Notes: generated by a model from the letters alone, not told the origin. 64,000 bases of DNA from Hyphomonadaceae bacterium JAD_PAG50586_4 (GCA_023242925.1 CP096134.1:3057501-3121500); one strand, 5' to 3'. Numbered from the stretch's first letter, positions 25,519-40,100 are shown. Made by a program: numbers and translations.

Positions 25519-26262
25519 ATAAAGCCCATGTCGCGCTCATACGTGCGAAAACGCCGGCCGCTATCGACGTAAATCGTCTGCCCCGTCACAGCGTCGTTCT
25601 CGATCAGGAAGCGCGCGGCGTGGGCGATGTTCTCCGACGTCGGACCGCTCTTCAGCGGCGTGTCGTCGTGCAAACGCTGGTAATCCGCCTCCGCCTGCCC
25701 CGGCGCCGGCAACACATAGCCAGGTGCAATCGCATTCACCCGCACACGCGGCGCGAGCGCGCGCGCCAACAACTCCGTCGCGCCCGCGAGCGCGTATTTC
25801 GAGAGCGTGTAGGAGAAATGATCCGGGTACGGGTTCGCCAGTTTGAAATCGAGAAAGTTCACGACCACGCCGCGCTGGCCATCCGGCAGCGCTTCCGCGA
25901 ATTCGCGCGCGAGCAGCGACGGCGTGAACGTGTTGAGCGCGATATGGCGCTGCAACAATTCCTCGCTCAGCGTGTCGATCGTATCGTGCTCGAACATCGC
26001 CGCCGTGTTGACGAGCGCGCAGAGCGGCGCGCCGGCCGCATGCGTGGCGCGCATGATCAGCGCATGGCGCTCGGCCGCATCATCGAGATCAGCACCAACG
26101 ATCGCCGCCGCACCGCCGCGCGCGCGCCTCCACCGCAACAGCCTCAGCCTCGTCCGCCGATCGGCGATAATGAACCACCACGCCCCAGCCATGCGCCGCC
26201 AACTCCAGCGCCACCGCGCGGCCAAGCCGTTGGCCCGCACCCGTTACGAGGGCCCAGTTCAT
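25515..26262 (-). CDS. SDR-family oxidoreductase, pteridine-reductase/FolM-like, frameshifted
   Basis: From ATG 26262 the frame reads [20 protein letters not shown], a Rossmann start with the TGxxxRLG pattern seen in pteridine reductases and FolM. A CG-dinucleotide run at 26117-26127 then breaks the frame; two missing bases (or one extra) join [19 protein letters not shown]. The later [20 protein letters not shown] holds the catalytic YxxxK, and [29 protein letters not shown] follow. The ATGA overlap with folB suggests a folate role, such as dihydromonapterin or dihydrofolate reduction; the substrate is inferred from the neighbour. Confidence 0.83.
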
Positions 26263-26624
26263 GCTTGCTCTCGTCGGATCGTTACCGATACCAAGCCGTC
26301 GCCCGAAAGCACGGACGGCTTCTTCACCGTCACCTCAACCCAGCGCGCGCGCTCCGAGAGCGAGAGGCAATGCCCGGCGACGCGATCGGCCAATGTCTCG
26401 ATCAGATGCGCGGGCTCGCCCAGATCGTCGCGGATGAAATAAATGATGCGGTCGTAATCGACGGTGGCGCCGATGCGGTCCGCGTTCGGATAATCCGGCG
26501 GATCGGCCAGCGCCATGACAACGGAAATGCGCACCTCTTGCGGAGCCGCGCGTTCAGGATCGGGCACGCCAACGCGAACCAGCGCCTTGGCGTCGTCGAT
26601 GCGGATGATGTGTAGGTCTGCCAC
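26259..26624 (-). CDS. folB: Dihydroneopterin aldolase
   Basis: The 121-residue protein matches FolB, which cleaves dihydroneopterin to 6-hydroxymethyl-dihydropterin in folate synthesis. Visible features are the short strand DLHIIRIDDAKALVRVGVP, the region VDYDRIIYFIRDDLG and the active-site glutamate/lysine area near LIETLADRVAGHCL and WVEVTVKKPSVLSGD. The stop overlaps the SDR start as ATGA. It is the first gene of a three-gene unit with the SDR and SMR genes. No other fol gene is visible here. Confidence 0.88.
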   Translation of the reverse strand: MADLHIIRIDDAKALVRVGVPDPERAAPQEVRISVVMALADPPDYPNADRIGATVDYDRIIYFIRDDLGEPAHLIETLADRVAGHCLSLSERARWVEVTVKKPSVLSGDGLVSVTIRREQA

Positions 26625-26637
26625 GGCGGCAATCTAG

Positions 26638-27474
26638 TCAGCCGAAGGCGATCAGGCCAGCGCCCGCGGCCACGATTATCGCGCCGGCCCAGCGCCGCAG
26701 CCCCAAACGCTCGCGCAAAATGAAAAACGCGATCAAAGCGCCGAACACCACGGAGGTTTCACGCAGCGCTGTCACCTGTGCGATCGGCGCAAAGGTCTGC
26801 GCCCAGAGCACAAGGCCATAGCCCAGGAACGAGATGATGCCGATGGCGATGCCGCGCCAGGGCGCCACGGCCGCGTCGCGCAACATCTGTCGCACGCCGC
26901 GCTTCCAGAACGCGAACGCGATCATCGGCACGCCCATCACGCCCGACGTCCACGCCACGTACACGAGCGCATCACCGCCCACACGCGCGCCAAGCGCATC
27001 CACGAGCGAGTAAGACGAAATGCAAAGCCCAATCAGCAACGCCCACAGCGTCGCCTTTAGCGGCGCATTCGGGCTCGCGCCCACAGCCAGCACGCCAAGC
27101 GAAACCAGCGCAATGCCGACCATCTTCAGCGGCGCCGGCACCTCATGCGCCGTGATCGCCGCACCCACCGCCACCAGCAACGGCGCCGAGCCGCGCGAGA
27201 GCGTGTAGATGTGGCTCAAATCGCCCATGTCGTAGCCGCGAAACAGCGCGACCCAATAGACGAGATGGATTACCACCGAGGCGAGCAGATAGGGCCAAGC
27301 CTCGGCCTTGGGCGCACCCCAGACGAGCGCCACCACGGCCCACATGATGATGCCGCCCACGGCGATGAGAAACGCGTCCGCAACGCGATCGCCACGTCCG
27401 CCCTTCAGGGCGGCGTTCCAGCTTGCATGAATGAAGGCCGAGCTAAACGCTGCGGCAATGGCGAGCGGCGGCAT
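26638..27474 (-). CDS. EamA/DMT-family transporter
   Basis: The 278-residue protein has about ten hydrophobic helices, made of two EamA repeats (start LAIAAAFSSAFIHASWNAALK; second half near WALLIGLCISSYSLVDALGA and ALRETSVVFGALIAFFIL). Drug/metabolite transporters of this type export small metabolites, but no substrate can be assigned. It lies 13 bases upstream of folB on the same strand. Confidence 0.86.
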   Translation of the reverse strand: MPPLAIAAAFSSAFIHASWNAALKGGRGDRVADAFLIAVGGIIMWAVVALVWGAPKAEAWPYLLASVVIHLVYWVALFRGYDMGDLSHIYTLSRGSAPLLVAVGAAITAHEVPAPLKMVGIALVSLGVLAVGASPNAPLKATLWALLIGLCISSYSLVDALGARVGGDALVYVAWTSGVMGVPMIAFAFWKRGVRQMLRDAAVAPWRGIAIGIISFLGYGLVLWAQTFAPIAQVTALRETSVVFGALIAFFILRERLGLRRWAGAIIVAAGAGLIAFG

Positions 27475-27558
27475 GTTGTGTTCGTACTAGAGCATGCTTC
27501 ACGAGGTCGTGCACGGACGATCGTCGCATGCTAGTCATGCGCAAAAGGGAGAGCGTGC

Positions 27559-30055
<2,497 letters not shown>

Positions 30056-30141
30056 CTATCGGAAACGCCCCTGCGGCGCAGCGCCCCTGTGCGCGCCGGA
30101 TCGCCGCTCCTATATCGCGTTCAATTGAGAGGGAGAACCAA

Positions 30142-30531
30142 ATGCCGCTGCTGATGTGCCCGAATTGCAATGCCTCGATGACCGAGGTGAAGCGCGACGA
30201 CGTGGCCTTCGATATGTGCCCCACCTGCCGGGGCGTTTGGCTGGACCGGGGCGAACTGGAAAAAATCATCGCCGGCGCCCGCGAGGAGCGCGGCGCGTTC
30301 GAGCAAGACCGCCAGCAATTCTACCAAGACCCGGACGCTTACCGCCGCTCCCACCCACAACCGCCGCCGCAAGTCCAGCAGCAGCAAGCCCCGCGCCAGC
30401 CGCAAGGCTACGGTTATGGCGAGCGTGGCGAGTATGGCGAACGCGGTGAGTCCGGTGAGCGCGGCGAGTACGACCAGCACGGTCGCCGCAAACGCCGCGG
30501 CGGCTTCGACCTGTTCGATATTTTCGACTGA
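30142..30531 (+). CDS. TFIIB-type zinc-ribbon protein with a repetitive tail
   Basis: The 129-residue protein has a zf-TFIIB domain: CPNC (Cys6, Cys9) and CPTC (Cys26, Cys29), followed by RGVWLDRGELEKIIAG. This domain, widespread in small bacterial proteins, binds zinc; its partner is unknown. A middle QQ and proline rich segment leads into imperfect GERGEY repeats (about residues 93-110). The C-terminus RRGGFDLFDIFD is conserved in this family. GAGAGGGAGAACC lies just before the ATG. It is divergent from the aminotransferase. Confidence 0.9.
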   Translation: MPLLMCPNCNASMTEVKRDDVAFDMCPTCRGVWLDRGELEKIIAGAREERGAFEQDRQQFYQDPDAYRRSHPQPPPQVQQQQAPRQPQGYGYGERGEYGERGESGERGEYDQHGRRKRRGGFDLFDIFD

Positions 30532-30647
30532 TCGACATTTTCCGGCTGACCAATTGCAAGCGTCGCCTCACGAACGCCCGTAGTGAATGATCCATTGATG
30601 TTTCGGCGTCAGTTTCGCGCTGACGCTGAAATGCGGGGGATCCATCT

Positions 30648-32819
30648 GTGAAGCGCACTTTCGTGGCGGCGGCGTCCGCCGCCTTGGTCTCGGCCGCAAG
30701 CGTCGCGCATGCGCAACAATCAACGCCCGCGCCAACCGCGCCGGCGGCCGAAGCGTCAGCCGAAGAGGAAGAAGATTTCGGCGACGATATCGTCGTCGTC
30801 GCCGAGCCCGGCGACCAAGTCCGCATTGACCGCCGCACCTATACTTTGCGCGACGATCCCGCCGCGCAAAGCACAAACATGTTCGACGTGCTCGGCCGCG
30901 TCCCGTCCGTCAGCGTGGCGCCGTCAGGCGCGGTTACGCTGCTGGGCGCCGACAACGTCACCATCCAGATCAACGGCCAGCCCGTACCTGGGACCAATCT
31001 TGAGCAAGTGTTGCGCGGCATCACCGGCGCTGAGGTTCAGCGCATCGAGGTGATCACCAATCCCGGCGCCCAGCACTCGGCGGCGGCCTCGGGCGGCATC
31101 ATCAACATCATTACACGTCAGCGCCTGGACGGCGGGCTCACTGGCAATGTGCAGGCCGGCCTCGACACGATGGGCAGCTACCATCTGGGCGTCTCGCCGA
31201 ATTGGTCGCGCGGGCCGTGGTCTCTGAGCGGCAGTTTCGGCGGCTGGGGCGGCGAGCAATCGCAGGATTTCAGCCGCGAACGGCGGATATTGAGCTCTGG
31301 CGACACCACGCTCGAAGAAGGCGATCAGGACATTGAGTTCGGCGGCTTCTATGTCGGCCGCGCCACCGTGGGCTATCGGCCCACACAAAAGCAGCGCTTC
31401 ACGCTTGCGCTCGATCTTGTGCGCGGCGGCAACGACATCATGCGCGACACCGAAACGATCCAGAGCGGCGCGCCAGTGTCGGCGCAGACCAATCTCAATA
31501 TGGTCGAATTCTACAATCAGGGCCTTACCTTCGAATTCCAGCAGGATGGCGCGCTGCCGCGCGAATTGCTGAAGGCGAATGTGAATATCGGCAGTAACGG
31601 CGTCGAGTTCGAGCAGGAATTCGCGCTCAACCCGATCGCAGGCGCGGCGCGTGAATCGCGCTCGCTCAACGAGCAGGATACTGACAGCGCCAGCGCGCGG
31701 CTCGAGTACGAGCGCCCGTTCGGCGAGGATCGCTTCCTTAGCGCAGGTCTCAATTTCGATATCGCCGAGACCGACATCGAAACCGCGCGCACCACTCTGG
31801 TTGGCCCAGCCATCCCGGCGGACTTCTCCGCACTGCTCGAAGGCCGCCAACAGACCCTTGCGGGCTACGGCACGTTCCAGTTCGAAGCCGCGGGCTGGAC
31901 GTGGCAACCGGGCGCGCGCTTGGAGAATTATCGTCGCGAAGTGATTTCCGGTGGGCTCGAAACCGACGATTCCGATTTGCGTACGTTCCCGAGTATCCAC
32001 GTGCGCCGGGCATTGAGCGAAAGCATCGATCTCGATCTCAGCTACACAAGCCGCATTCAGCGCCCCGGCTTTCAACAGCTCGATCCAGCTTTGCGCTTCG
32101 TCGATGTGAACCGCGCCACGCGCGGCAACCCCGACCTGGAGCCGTCGCTCACGGACGCCTACGAAGCCAACCTGACCTATCAGAACAACGGCCGCAGCTT
32201 CAGCCTGACCTTCTACGATCGTATCAGCGATGACATCTTCTCGCCCTTCACCGAAACGCTAATGGACGGCACCATTCTCACCACGACAGTGAACGCCGGC
32301 ACGAGCGAGCAGCGCGGTTTGCAAGCCATTGCACGCGGCCCGTTGAGTGAGCGTTGGCGCTACTCAGCGAACGTCAACCTCATGGAACGGGAGTTTGACT
32401 TCCTGAGCGACGGCGATCTTGAGCGGCGGAACGAGTTTGAATATGACGGCGCCGTTTCGCTCGATTATCGCGATCCCGACCAGAACGCTGTCGGCGCCAA
32501 TCAAGTGCAGTTCGAGCTGCGCTTCCAAGGGCCGCGCCATACGCTACAGAGCGATCTCGATGAATTCGTCGTCGCCAACGTTACGTGGCGGCGCAAGCTC
32601 GCGGATCGCATCTACGGCACGCTCACGGCGCAGGATCTCTTCGGCACGCAGACCAATTTCAACGAGATCACCACCGACACTTATTTCGAGCGTACCGAGA
32701 TCGCCAGCGCAGGCACGCGCGTGCGCTTGGCCATCACCTATCAATTTGGCGATGGCCCGCAGCGTCCACCGCCAGATCAACAACAGCAACCCGGCGGCCC
32801 ACCGATCGGCACACAATAA
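30648..32819 (+). CDS. TonB-dependent outer-membrane receptor
   Basis: The 723-residue protein begins at GTG 30648 (GGGGGA upstream) with a signal peptide (MKRTFVAAASAALVSAASVAHAQ). An acidic Pro/Ala/Glu linker follows, then the plug: NMFDVLGRVPSVSVAPSGAV, QRIEVITNPGAQHSA and the barrel. The second half reads ISPFTETLMDG-type loops and ends near FEYRDPDQ and ITYQFGDGPQ; the C-terminus is proline-rich and not the usual terminal aromatic. Family is the outer-membrane beta-barrel group with a carboxypeptidase-like N-terminal type missing. The ligand is unknown; no transporter genes are near. Confidence 0.85.
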   Translation: MKRTFVAAASAALVSAASVAHAQQSTPAPTAPAAEASAEEEEDFGDDIVVVAEPGDQVRIDRRTYTLRDDPAAQSTNMFDVLGRVPSVSVAPSGAVTLLGADNVTIQINGQPVPGTNLEQVLRGITGAEVQRIEVITNPGAQHSAAASGGIINIITRQRLDGGLTGNVQAGLDTMGSYHLGVSPNWSRGPWSLSGSFGGWGGEQSQDFSRERRILSSGDTTLEEGDQDIEFGGFYVGRATVGYRPTQKQRFTLALDLVRGGNDIMRDTETIQSGAPVSAQTNLNMVEFYNQGLTFEFQQDGALPRELLKANVNIGSNGVEFEQEFALNPIAGAARESRSLNEQDTDSASARLEYERPFGEDRFLSAGLNFDIAETDIETARTTLVGPAIPADFSALLEGRQQTLAGYGTFQFEAAGWTWQPGARLENYRREVISGGLETDDSDLRTFPSIHVRRALSESIDLDLSYTSRIQRPGFQQLDPALRFVDVNRATRGNPDLEPSLTDAYEANLTYQNNGRSFSLTFYDRISDDIFSPFTETLMDGTILTTTVNAGTSEQRGLQAIARGPLSERWRYSANVNLMEREFDFLSDGDLERRNEFEYDGAVSLDYRDPDQNAVGANQVQFELRFQGPRHTLQSDLDEFVVANVTWRRKLADRIYGTLTAQDLFGTQTNFNEITTDTYFERTEIASAGTRVRLAITYQFGDGPQRPPPDQQQQPGGPPIGTQ

Positions 32820-32830
32820 ACCACAAACGA

Positions 32831-32862
32831 AACGGCCCCGGATCGCTCCGGGGCCGTTCTTT
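32831..32862. terminator. Terminator shared by the receptor and rpoC
   Basis: A 12 bp perfect stem (AACGGCCCCGGA, 32831-32842, with TCCGGGGCCGTT, 32847-32858) with a TCGC loop. The TCTTT after it favours the receptor direction and TTTCGTTTG on the reverse strand favours rpoC. Confidence 0.9.
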
Positions 32863-32892
32863 ACTATTAGGCGTTTCCTCGGCTGAAGCGGA

Positions 32893-35800
32893 TTATTCAG
32901 CCGCTTCAGTTTGACGACCCAAGCGCGCGTCTTCGGCGGCTTCGAGCGCGAGTTGCGCATCGCGTTCGGCTGCGAGCTTTTGATAGCGTCGCAGCTGACC
33001 ACCCGTACCGGCCGGAATGAGACGGCCGACGATGACGTTTTCCTTCAGGCCTTCGAGCGTGTCCGACTTGCCGTAGGCGGCAGCTTCGGTGAGCACGCGC
33101 GTGGTTTCCTGGAACGACGCCGCCGAGATGAACGAACGTGTTTGCAACGAGGCTTTCGTGATGCCGAGCAGCATGGGCTGGGCCGTCGCAGGCTTCAGGC
33201 CAAGTTCGACAACGCGCTTGTTCTCGTCTTCGAGATCGAGCGCTTCCACCGCTTCCCCTTTCAGGAATTCGGTGTCGCCGGCTTCCATCACTTCGACCTT
33301 CTGCAGCATCTGGCGAACGATCACCTCGATGTGCTTGTCGTTAATCGGCACGCCCTGCAGGCGATACACCTTCTGAATTTCCTCAACGAGGTAATTCGCC
33401 AGCGCTTCGACGCCGAGAATGGACAGGATGTCCTGCGGCGCGGGATTGCCGTCGAGCAGGTAATCGCCCTTCTTCACGAAGTCGCCTTCTTGCACCGGAA
33501 TGTGCTTGCCCTTCGGGATCATGTATTCCGTAGGGTCAAGGGTATCGTCTTCGGGCACAACGCGCAGGCGGCGCTTGTTCTTGTAGTCCTTGCCGAACTC
33601 CACACGGCCGTCGCCTTCGGCGATGATCGCGTGATCCTTCGGACGACGCGCTTCGAACAATTCCGCGACGCGCGGCAGACCGCCGGTGATGTCGCGGGTC
33701 TTGGCGCCGCCCGTCGGCATACGTGCGAGGTCTTGGCCAGGCGTCACGTCATCGCCGTCGCCAATCGAGAGAATGGCGCCGACCGGCAGCGTGTAGCGTG
33801 CATCCGTGCCGTTCGACAGTTTAGCGGGCTTACCCTTGCTGTCGTAAATGGCGATGCTCGGGCGGAGATCAGAACCCTTCGTCGTCGCGCGCCAATCGAT
33901 GATGACCTTCGACGAGATGCCAGTGGCTTCGTCGAACTCTTCACGCACCGAAACGCCTTCAACGACGTCCTCGAACTTCGCCTTACCAGCGACTTCCGTG
34001 AGGATCGGCGTGGCGTAGGGATCCCATTCAGAGATGCGATCACCGCGCTTGATCTTAGAGTTCTCGTCAACGCGCAGGCGCGCGCCGAACGAGAGCTTGA
34101 AGCTCTGACGCTCTTTGCCTTCTTCATCGACGACGATGGCTTGCATGCCGCGGCTCATGACGATGAGCTCGCCGGCAGCGTTCTTCACCGTGTTGCGGTT
34201 GGCAAAGCGGATCGAACCGTCGTGCGCCGATTCCATCACTGATTGCTCGGCCACCTGGGCCGCGCCGCCGATGTGGAACGTGCGCATGGTGAGCTGGGTG
34301 CCCGGCTCGCCGATCGATTGCGCCGCGATGACGCCGACAGCTTCGCCGATGTTCACCTGCGTGTTGCGCGCGAGGTCGCGCCCATAGCAAGCGCCGCAGA
34401 CGCCCGTACGGGTTTCGCAGGTGAGCACAGAGCGCACCTTCACCGCTTGCACGCCCGCCTTCTCGATCAGCACGACGAGGTCTTCGTCGAGGAACGCGCC
34501 AGCCGGAGCGACGATCTTGCCCGTGCCCGGCTCGACCACGTCCACCGCGGCCGTGCGGCCGAGGATGCGCGTGCCGAGAGACACAACGATGTCGGCGCCG
34601 TCGATGACCGGGATCATCTGGATGCCGTCCTGCGTGCCGCAATCCTCTTCGGTGATGATGCAATCTTGCGCCACGTCGACCAGACGACGCGTGAGATAGC
34701 CCGAGTTCGCGGTCTTCAACGCGGTGTCCGCGAGGCCCTTACGAGCGCCGTGGGTCGAGTTGAAGTATTCGAGAACCGAGAGGCCCTCCTTGAAGTTCGA
34801 GATGATCGGCGTCTCGATGATCTCGCCCGACGGCTTAGCCATCAGGCCGCGCATACCGGCGAGCTGCTTCATCTGGTTCTTCGAACCACGTGCGCCCGAG
34901 TGGGCCATCATGAAGACGGAGTTGAGTTCGCCGAGGCGCCCGTCCTTCATGCGCGCAGGCTTCGACGCCTCGTCCATCATCGCGTCAGCGACTTTGTCGG
35001 TGCATTTCGACCAGGCGTCGACAACCTTGTTGTACTTCTCGCCCTTGGTGATGAGGCCGTCAGCGTATTGCTTTTCGTATTCCAACACGCGCTTGCGCGT
35101 ATCTTCGACGAGCGCTTCCTTCGCCTTCGGCACCACCATGTCGGCCATGCCGAACGAGATGCCGGCCTTCGCCGCTTCCTTGAAGCCGAGCTGCATGATG
35201 CGGTCGGCGAAGATCACCGTCGCCTTCTGACCGCAGAAACGGTAAACCTGATCGATCAGGTTGCCGACTTCCTTCTTGGTCATCGTTTGATCGAGCAGCT
35301 TGTGGCTGATCTTCGGGTGACGCGGCATGACTTCCGCAAGCTTCATGCGACCTGGCGTCGTGTCGATCGTCAGACGCACCGGCTTGTTGTCGGCGTCCAC
35401 CGTTTCAAAGCGCGCTTTGATCTTGGTGTGCAGCGTGACAACGCCCGCTTCGAGGGCGGCTTCGATTTCCGCGATGTTCGCGAACAGCTTGCCTTCGCCC
35501 GGCTCGCCATCCTTCTGCAGCGACAGATAATAGAGGCCAAGCACGATATCCTGCGACGGCACGATGATCGCCTTGCCGTTCGCCGGCGAGAGGATGTTGT
35601 TCGTCGACATCATCAGCACACGCGCTTCCAGCTGCGCTTCGAGCGACAGCGGAACGTGCACAGCCATTTGGTCGCCGTCGAAGTCAGCGTTGAACGCGGC
35701 GCAGACCAGCGGGTGCAGCTGGATGGCCTTGCCTTCGATGAGTTTCGGCTCAAACGCTTGGATGCCCAAGCGGTGGAGCGTCGGCGCGCGGTTGAGAAGG

Positions 35801-37080
35801 ATCGGGTGCTCGCGAATGACTTCTTCGAGCACGTCCCAAACTTCAGGGCGTTCCTTTTCCACCATGCGGCGCGACTGCTTCACGGTGCCGGAAAGGCCCT
35901 TCACGTCCAGGCGCGCGTAGATGAACGGCTTGAACAGTTCGAGCGCCATCTTCTTCGGCAAGCCGCACTGGTGCAGCTTTAGGTCCGGACCGACGACGAT
36001 GACCGAACGGCCAGAATAGTCGACGCGCTTGCCGAGCAAGTTCTGACGGAAGCGGCCTTGCTTGCCCTTCAGCATGTCGGCGAGCGACTTCAGCGGACGC
36101 TTATTGGCGCCGGTGATGACGCGGCCACGACGGCCGTTGTCGAACAATGCGTCGACGGCTTCCTGCAGCATCCGCTTTTCGTTGCGGATGATGATGTCCG
36201 GCGCGCGGAGCTCCATCAGGCGCTTCAAGCGGTTGTTGCGGTTGATGACGCGGCGATAGAGATCGTTCAGATCCGACGTCGCAAAGCGCCCACCATCAAG
36301 CGGCACGAGCGGACGCAGTTCCGGCGGAATCACCGGCACGATGGTGAGGATCATCCATTCCGGCTTGTTGCCCGAACGAATGAACGCTTCGACCAGCTTC
36401 AGGCGCTTGGCCAGCTTCTTCGGCTTCAGCTCGGAGGTCGATTCAGCGATCTCCTTGCGCAGCTGCTCAGCTTCTTTTTCGAGATTGAGCTGGATCAGCA
36501 ATTCGCGGATCGCTTCGGCGCCGATCGAGGCGGTGAAGCTGTCTTCGCCAAACTCGTCCTGCGCGCGGATATAATCTTCTTCCGTCAGCAGCTGCTTGGC
36601 TTCAAGCGACGTCAGACCCGGCTCGAGAACGATGTACTGTTCGAAGTACAGCACCTTCTCGATATCCTTCAGCGCCATGTCGAGCATCAGCGAAATGCGG
36701 CTCGGCAGCGACTTCAGGAACCAGATGTGCGCGACGGGCGCCGCCAGTTCGATGTGGCCCATGCGCTCGCGGCGCACGCGCTGAAGCGTAACTTGGACAC
36801 CGCACTTTTCGCAGATGATGTCCTTGTACTTCATGCGCTTGTACTTGCCGCACAGGCACTCGTAATCCTTGATCGGGCCAAAGATACGCGCGCAGAACAG
36901 GCCGTCGCGTTCTGGCTTGAACGTGCGGTAATTGATCGTCTCAGGCTTCTTGATCTCGCCGAAGCTCCACGACTTGATCTGTTCGGGGCTCGCGATCGAA
37001 ATCTTGATCTGATCGAACACAGGCGCCGGCGGCTGATTGCCGAACGTGTTGTTGATCAGGTCTTGGTTCATTGCATTCAT
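32893..37080 (-). CDS. rpoC: RNA polymerase beta' subunit
   Basis: The 1395-residue protein is the complete large catalytic subunit. The N-terminal zinc ribbon ([20 protein letters not shown], near residue 70), the active-site [12 protein letters not shown] with the three magnesium-binding aspartates, the bridge/trigger region [14 protein letters not shown] and GAAQVAEQS, and the second cysteine set [15 protein letters not shown] are intact. It follows rpoB with 96 bases between, including a stem-loop. Alphaproteobacterial length is normal. Confidence 0.98.
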   Translation of the reverse strand: MNAMNQDLINNTFGNQPPAPVFDQIKISIASPEQIKSWSFGEIKKPETINYRTFKPERDGLFCARIFGPIKDYECLCGKYKRMKYKDIICEKCGVQVTLQRVRRERMGHIELAAPVAHIWFLKSLPSRISLMLDMALKDIEKVLYFEQYIVLEPGLTSLEAKQLLTEEDYIRAQDEFGEDSFTASIGAEAIRELLIQLNLEKEAEQLRKEIAESTSELKPKKLAKRLKLVEAFIRSGNKPEWMILTIVPVIPPELRPLVPLDGGRFATSDLNDLYRRVINRNNRLKRLMELRAPDIIIRNEKRMLQEAVDALFDNGRRGRVITGANKRPLKSLADMLKGKQGRFRQNLLGKRVDYSGRSVIVVGPDLKLHQCGLPKKMALELFKPFIYARLDVKGLSGTVKQSRRMVEKERPEVWDVLEEVIREHPILLNRAPTLHRLGIQAFEPKLIEGKAIQLHPLVCAAFNADFDGDQMAVHVPLSLEAQLEARVLMMSTNNILSPANGKAIIVPSQDIVLGLYYLSLQKDGEPGEGKLFANIAEIEAALEAGVVTLHTKIKARFETVDADNKPVRLTIDTTPGRMKLAEVMPRHPKISHKLLDQTMTKKEVGNLIDQVYRFCGQKATVIFADRIMQLGFKEAAKAGISFGMADMVVPKAKEALVEDTRKRVLEYEKQYADGLITKGEKYNKVVDAWSKCTDKVADAMMDEASKPARMKDGRLGELNSVFMMAHSGARGSKNQMKQLAGMRGLMAKPSGEIIETPIISNFKEGLSVLEYFNSTHGARKGLADTALKTANSGYLTRRLVDVAQDCIITEEDCGTQDGIQMIPVIDGADIVVSLGTRILGRTAAVDVVEPGTGKIVAPAGAFLDEDLVVLIEKAGVQAVKVRSVLTCETRTGVCGACYGRDLARNTQVNIGEAVGVIAAQSIGEPGTQLTMRTFHIGGAAQVAEQSVMESAHDGSIRFANRNTVKNAAGELIVMSRGMQAIVVDEEGKERQSFKLSFGARLRVDENSKIKRGDRISEWDPYATPILTEVAGKAKFEDVVEGVSVREEFDEATGISSKVIIDWRATTKGSDLRPSIAIYDSKGKPAKLSNGTDARYTLPVGAILSIGDGDDVTPGQDLARMPTGGAKTRDITGGLPRVAELFEARRPKDHAIIAEGDGRVEFGKDYKNKRRLRVVPEDDTLDPTEYMIPKGKHIPVQEGDFVKKGDYLLDGNPAPQDILSILGVEALANYLVEEIQKVYRLQGVPINDKHIEVIVRQMLQKVEVMEAGDTEFLKGEAVEALDLEDENKRVVELGLKPATAQPMLLGITKASLQTRSFISAASFQETTRVLTEAAAYGKSDTLEGLKENVIVGRLIPAGTGGQLRRYQKLAAERDAQLALEAAEDARLGRQTEAAE

Positions 37081-37141
37081 CGTTTTGACCTTCCGTCGCG
37101 TCGGTGTGCGGCCGGCGCCCCGTGGGTTCGTTCTCGAATTA

Positions 37142-37171
37142 TCCGGCGCGTCTCACCCGAGACGCGCCGGC
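37142..37171 (-). other. Stem-loop in the rpoB-rpoC intergenic region
   Basis: A 12 bp perfect stem (CCGGCGCGTCTC with GAGACGCGCCGG, 37143-37154 and 37159-37170) closed by an ACCC loop sits six bases after the rpoB stop. No T tract follows, so it is more likely an RNA processing or stability hairpin than a terminator. Confidence 0.65.
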
Positions 37172-37176
37172 TATTC

Positions 37177-40100
37177 CTATTCGGCGGCCTTCGCGCGGGC
37201 GCCGTCGATCAGTTCGACGTTGAGGCCGAGCGAGCGCATTTCCTTCACGAGCACGTTGAACGACTCGGGGATGCCCGCGTCGAACGTGTCGTGACCGCGC
37301 GTGATGGCCTCATAGACCTTGGTGCGGCCAGCAACGTCATCCGACTTCACCGTCAGCATTTCCTGCAGCGTGTAGGCTGCGCCGTACGCTTCGAGCGCCC
37401 ACACTTCCATTTCGCCGAAACGCTGTCCGCCGAACTGCGCCTTGCCGCCCAGCGGTTGCTGCGTGACGAGCGAGTACGGGCCGATGGAGCGCGCGTGGAT
37501 CTTGTCGTCCACCAAATGGTGCAGCTTCAGCATGTAGATGTAGCCGACCGTGACTTGCCGCTTGAAGGGCTCGCCGCTGAGGCCGTCGTACAACTGAACC
37601 TGGCCCGTCTCGGCATAGCCGGCCATGCGCAGATGCTCGCGGATATCGCTATCCTTGGCGCCGTCGAACACCGGCGTTGCAATCGGCACGCCCTTGGAAA
37701 TGTTACGCGCGAGTTCAGTGATGTCGCTCGTTTCCTTCGGCAGCTCGACGCCTTCGCCGTAAACGTCCTTCAGCTTCTTCTCGAGCGGCTTGCGGTCGCC
37801 GTCGCGCTCATAGAGTTCAAGCGCTTCACGAACCTGCTTGCCGAGGCCCGCGCACGCCCAACCCAAGTGCGTTTCCAGAATCTGACCGACGTTCATGCGC
37901 GAGGGCACGCCCAGCGGGTTCAGCACGATATCGACATGCGTGCCGTCTTCGAGGAACGGCATGTCTTCGACCGGCGTGATCTTGGAGATGACGCCCTTGT
38001 TGCCGTGACGGCCGGCCATCTTGTCGCCCGGCTGCAGCTTGCGCTTCACCGCGACGAACACTTTGACGACCTTCATCACGCCCGGCGGCAATTCATCGCC
38101 GCGCTGCAGCTTGTCGACCTTGTCGTGGAAGCGCGCTTCGAGGCGCTTTTTGGCGTCGTCGTACTGTTTCTTCAGCGCTTCGATTTCGGTCATCGCGTTT
38201 TCGTCTTCGACGCCGAATTGCCACCACTGCCCCTTGGACAGCGGCTCCATGGATTCCTCGGAGATCTCGCCCTTCTTGAAACCCTTCGGGCCCGTCGTCG
38301 CCGACTTGCCGATCAGGATTTCGCGCAGGCGACCGAAGATGTTGCGCTCGAGGATCGAGAGCTCGTCGTCGCGGTCCTTCGCCAGGCGTTCGATCTCTTC
38401 GCGCTCGATTTGCAGCGCGCGTTGATCCTTATCGACGCCGTGACGGTTGAACACGCGGACCTCAACGACCGTGCCGTTGACGCCCGGCGGCAGACGCAGA
38501 GACGTGTCGCGCACATCCGAGGCCTTTTCACCGAAGATGGCGCGCAGCAACTTTTCTTCCGGCGTCATCGGGCTTTCGCCCTTCGGCGTGACCTTGCCGA
38601 CCAGAATGTCACCCGGCTCCAGTTCGGCGCCGATCGCCACGATGCCGGCTTCGTCGAGGTTGCGCAGGGCTTCCTCGCCGACGTTCGGGATGTCGCGCGT
38701 GATTTCTTCCGGACCGAGCTTCGTATCGCGAGCGGCGACTTCGAATTCTTCGATGTGGATCGAGGTGAACACGTCGTCTTTGACGATGCGTTCGCTGATC
38801 AGGATCGAGTCTTCAAAGTTGTAGCCATTCCACGGCATGAACGCGACGAGCACGTTGCGGCCGAGCGCGAGTTCGCCCAGCTCCGTTGACGGACCATCGG
38901 CGATGATGTCGTCAGCGGTCACCAGGTCGCCGACCTTCACGATCGGACGCTGCGTGATGCAGGTGTTCTGGTTCGAGCGTTGGAACTTGAGCAGACGATA
39001 GATGTCGACGCCTGGCTTGGCGGCGTCCTTCTCTTCCGTCGCGCGCACAACAATACGCTGTGAATCGACTTGCTCGACGATGCCGGTGCGGCGTGCGGTG
39101 ATGGCCGCACCCGAGTCACGCGCCACGGTGCCTTCCATGCCTGTGCCGACGATCGGCGCATCTGCCTGCAGCAGCGGCACCGCTTGGCGTTGCATGTTGG
39201 AGCCCATGAGTGCGCGGTTGGCGTCATCGTTCTCAAGGAACGGGATCAACGCCGCGGCGACCGAAACAACCTGCTTCGGCGACACGTCCATGAGATCGAT
39301 TTCTTCGCGCAGGATCTGTTGCGCTTCGCCGTTCTCGCGCGCTTGCACGAGGTCTTCAGACAGGTTGCCCTTCGCATCGAGTGCGGAATTGGCCTGCGCG
39401 ATCTTATGCTTGGCCTCTTCCATCGCCGACAGATAGACGATCTCGTGGCTCGGCTTGCCGTTGTGAACCTTGCGGTACGGGCTTTCGATGAAGCCGTACT
39501 TGTTCACGCGGGCGTGCGTCGCCAGCGAATTGATCAGACCGATGTTCGGGCCTTCCGGCGTTTCGATCGGGCAGATGCGGCCGTAATGCGTCAAGTGCAC
39601 GTCGCGCACTTCGAAGCCCGCGCGTTCACGCGTCAGACCGCCTGGGCCAAGCGCCGAGAGACGACGCTTGTGCGTGATCTCGGAGAGCGGATTGGTTTGG
39701 TCCATGAATTGCGACAGCTGCGAGGAGCCGAAGAATTCACGCACCGCGGCCGCCGCCGGCTTCGCGTTGATCAAATCGTGCGGCATCACGGTTTCGATGT
39801 CGACGGACGACATACGTTCCTTGATCGCGCGCTCCATGCGCAGCAGGCCGATGCGATACTGATTTTCCATCAGTTCGCCGACCGAACGCACACGGCGGTT
39901 GCCGAGGTTGTCGATGTCGTCGACTTCGCCGCGGCCATCGCGCAGGTCGGTCAACGTCTTCAGCACTTCAAGGATGTCTTCCAAGCGCAGGATGCGGATG
40001 GAATCATCGGTATCCAAGCCCAGACGCATGTTCATCTTCACGCGGCCCACGGCCGAGAGGTCGTAGCGCTCTTGATCCGAGAACAGGCCGTTGAACAGAA

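Noticed and set aside
36058..38889. A 943-codon open frame on the plus strand opposite rpoB and rpoC, with others at 32911-34242, 34243-35982 and 39070-41340
   Set aside because: These are mirror frames of highly conserved genes in GC-rich DNA; they show no domain pattern, no ribosome site and no conserved start.
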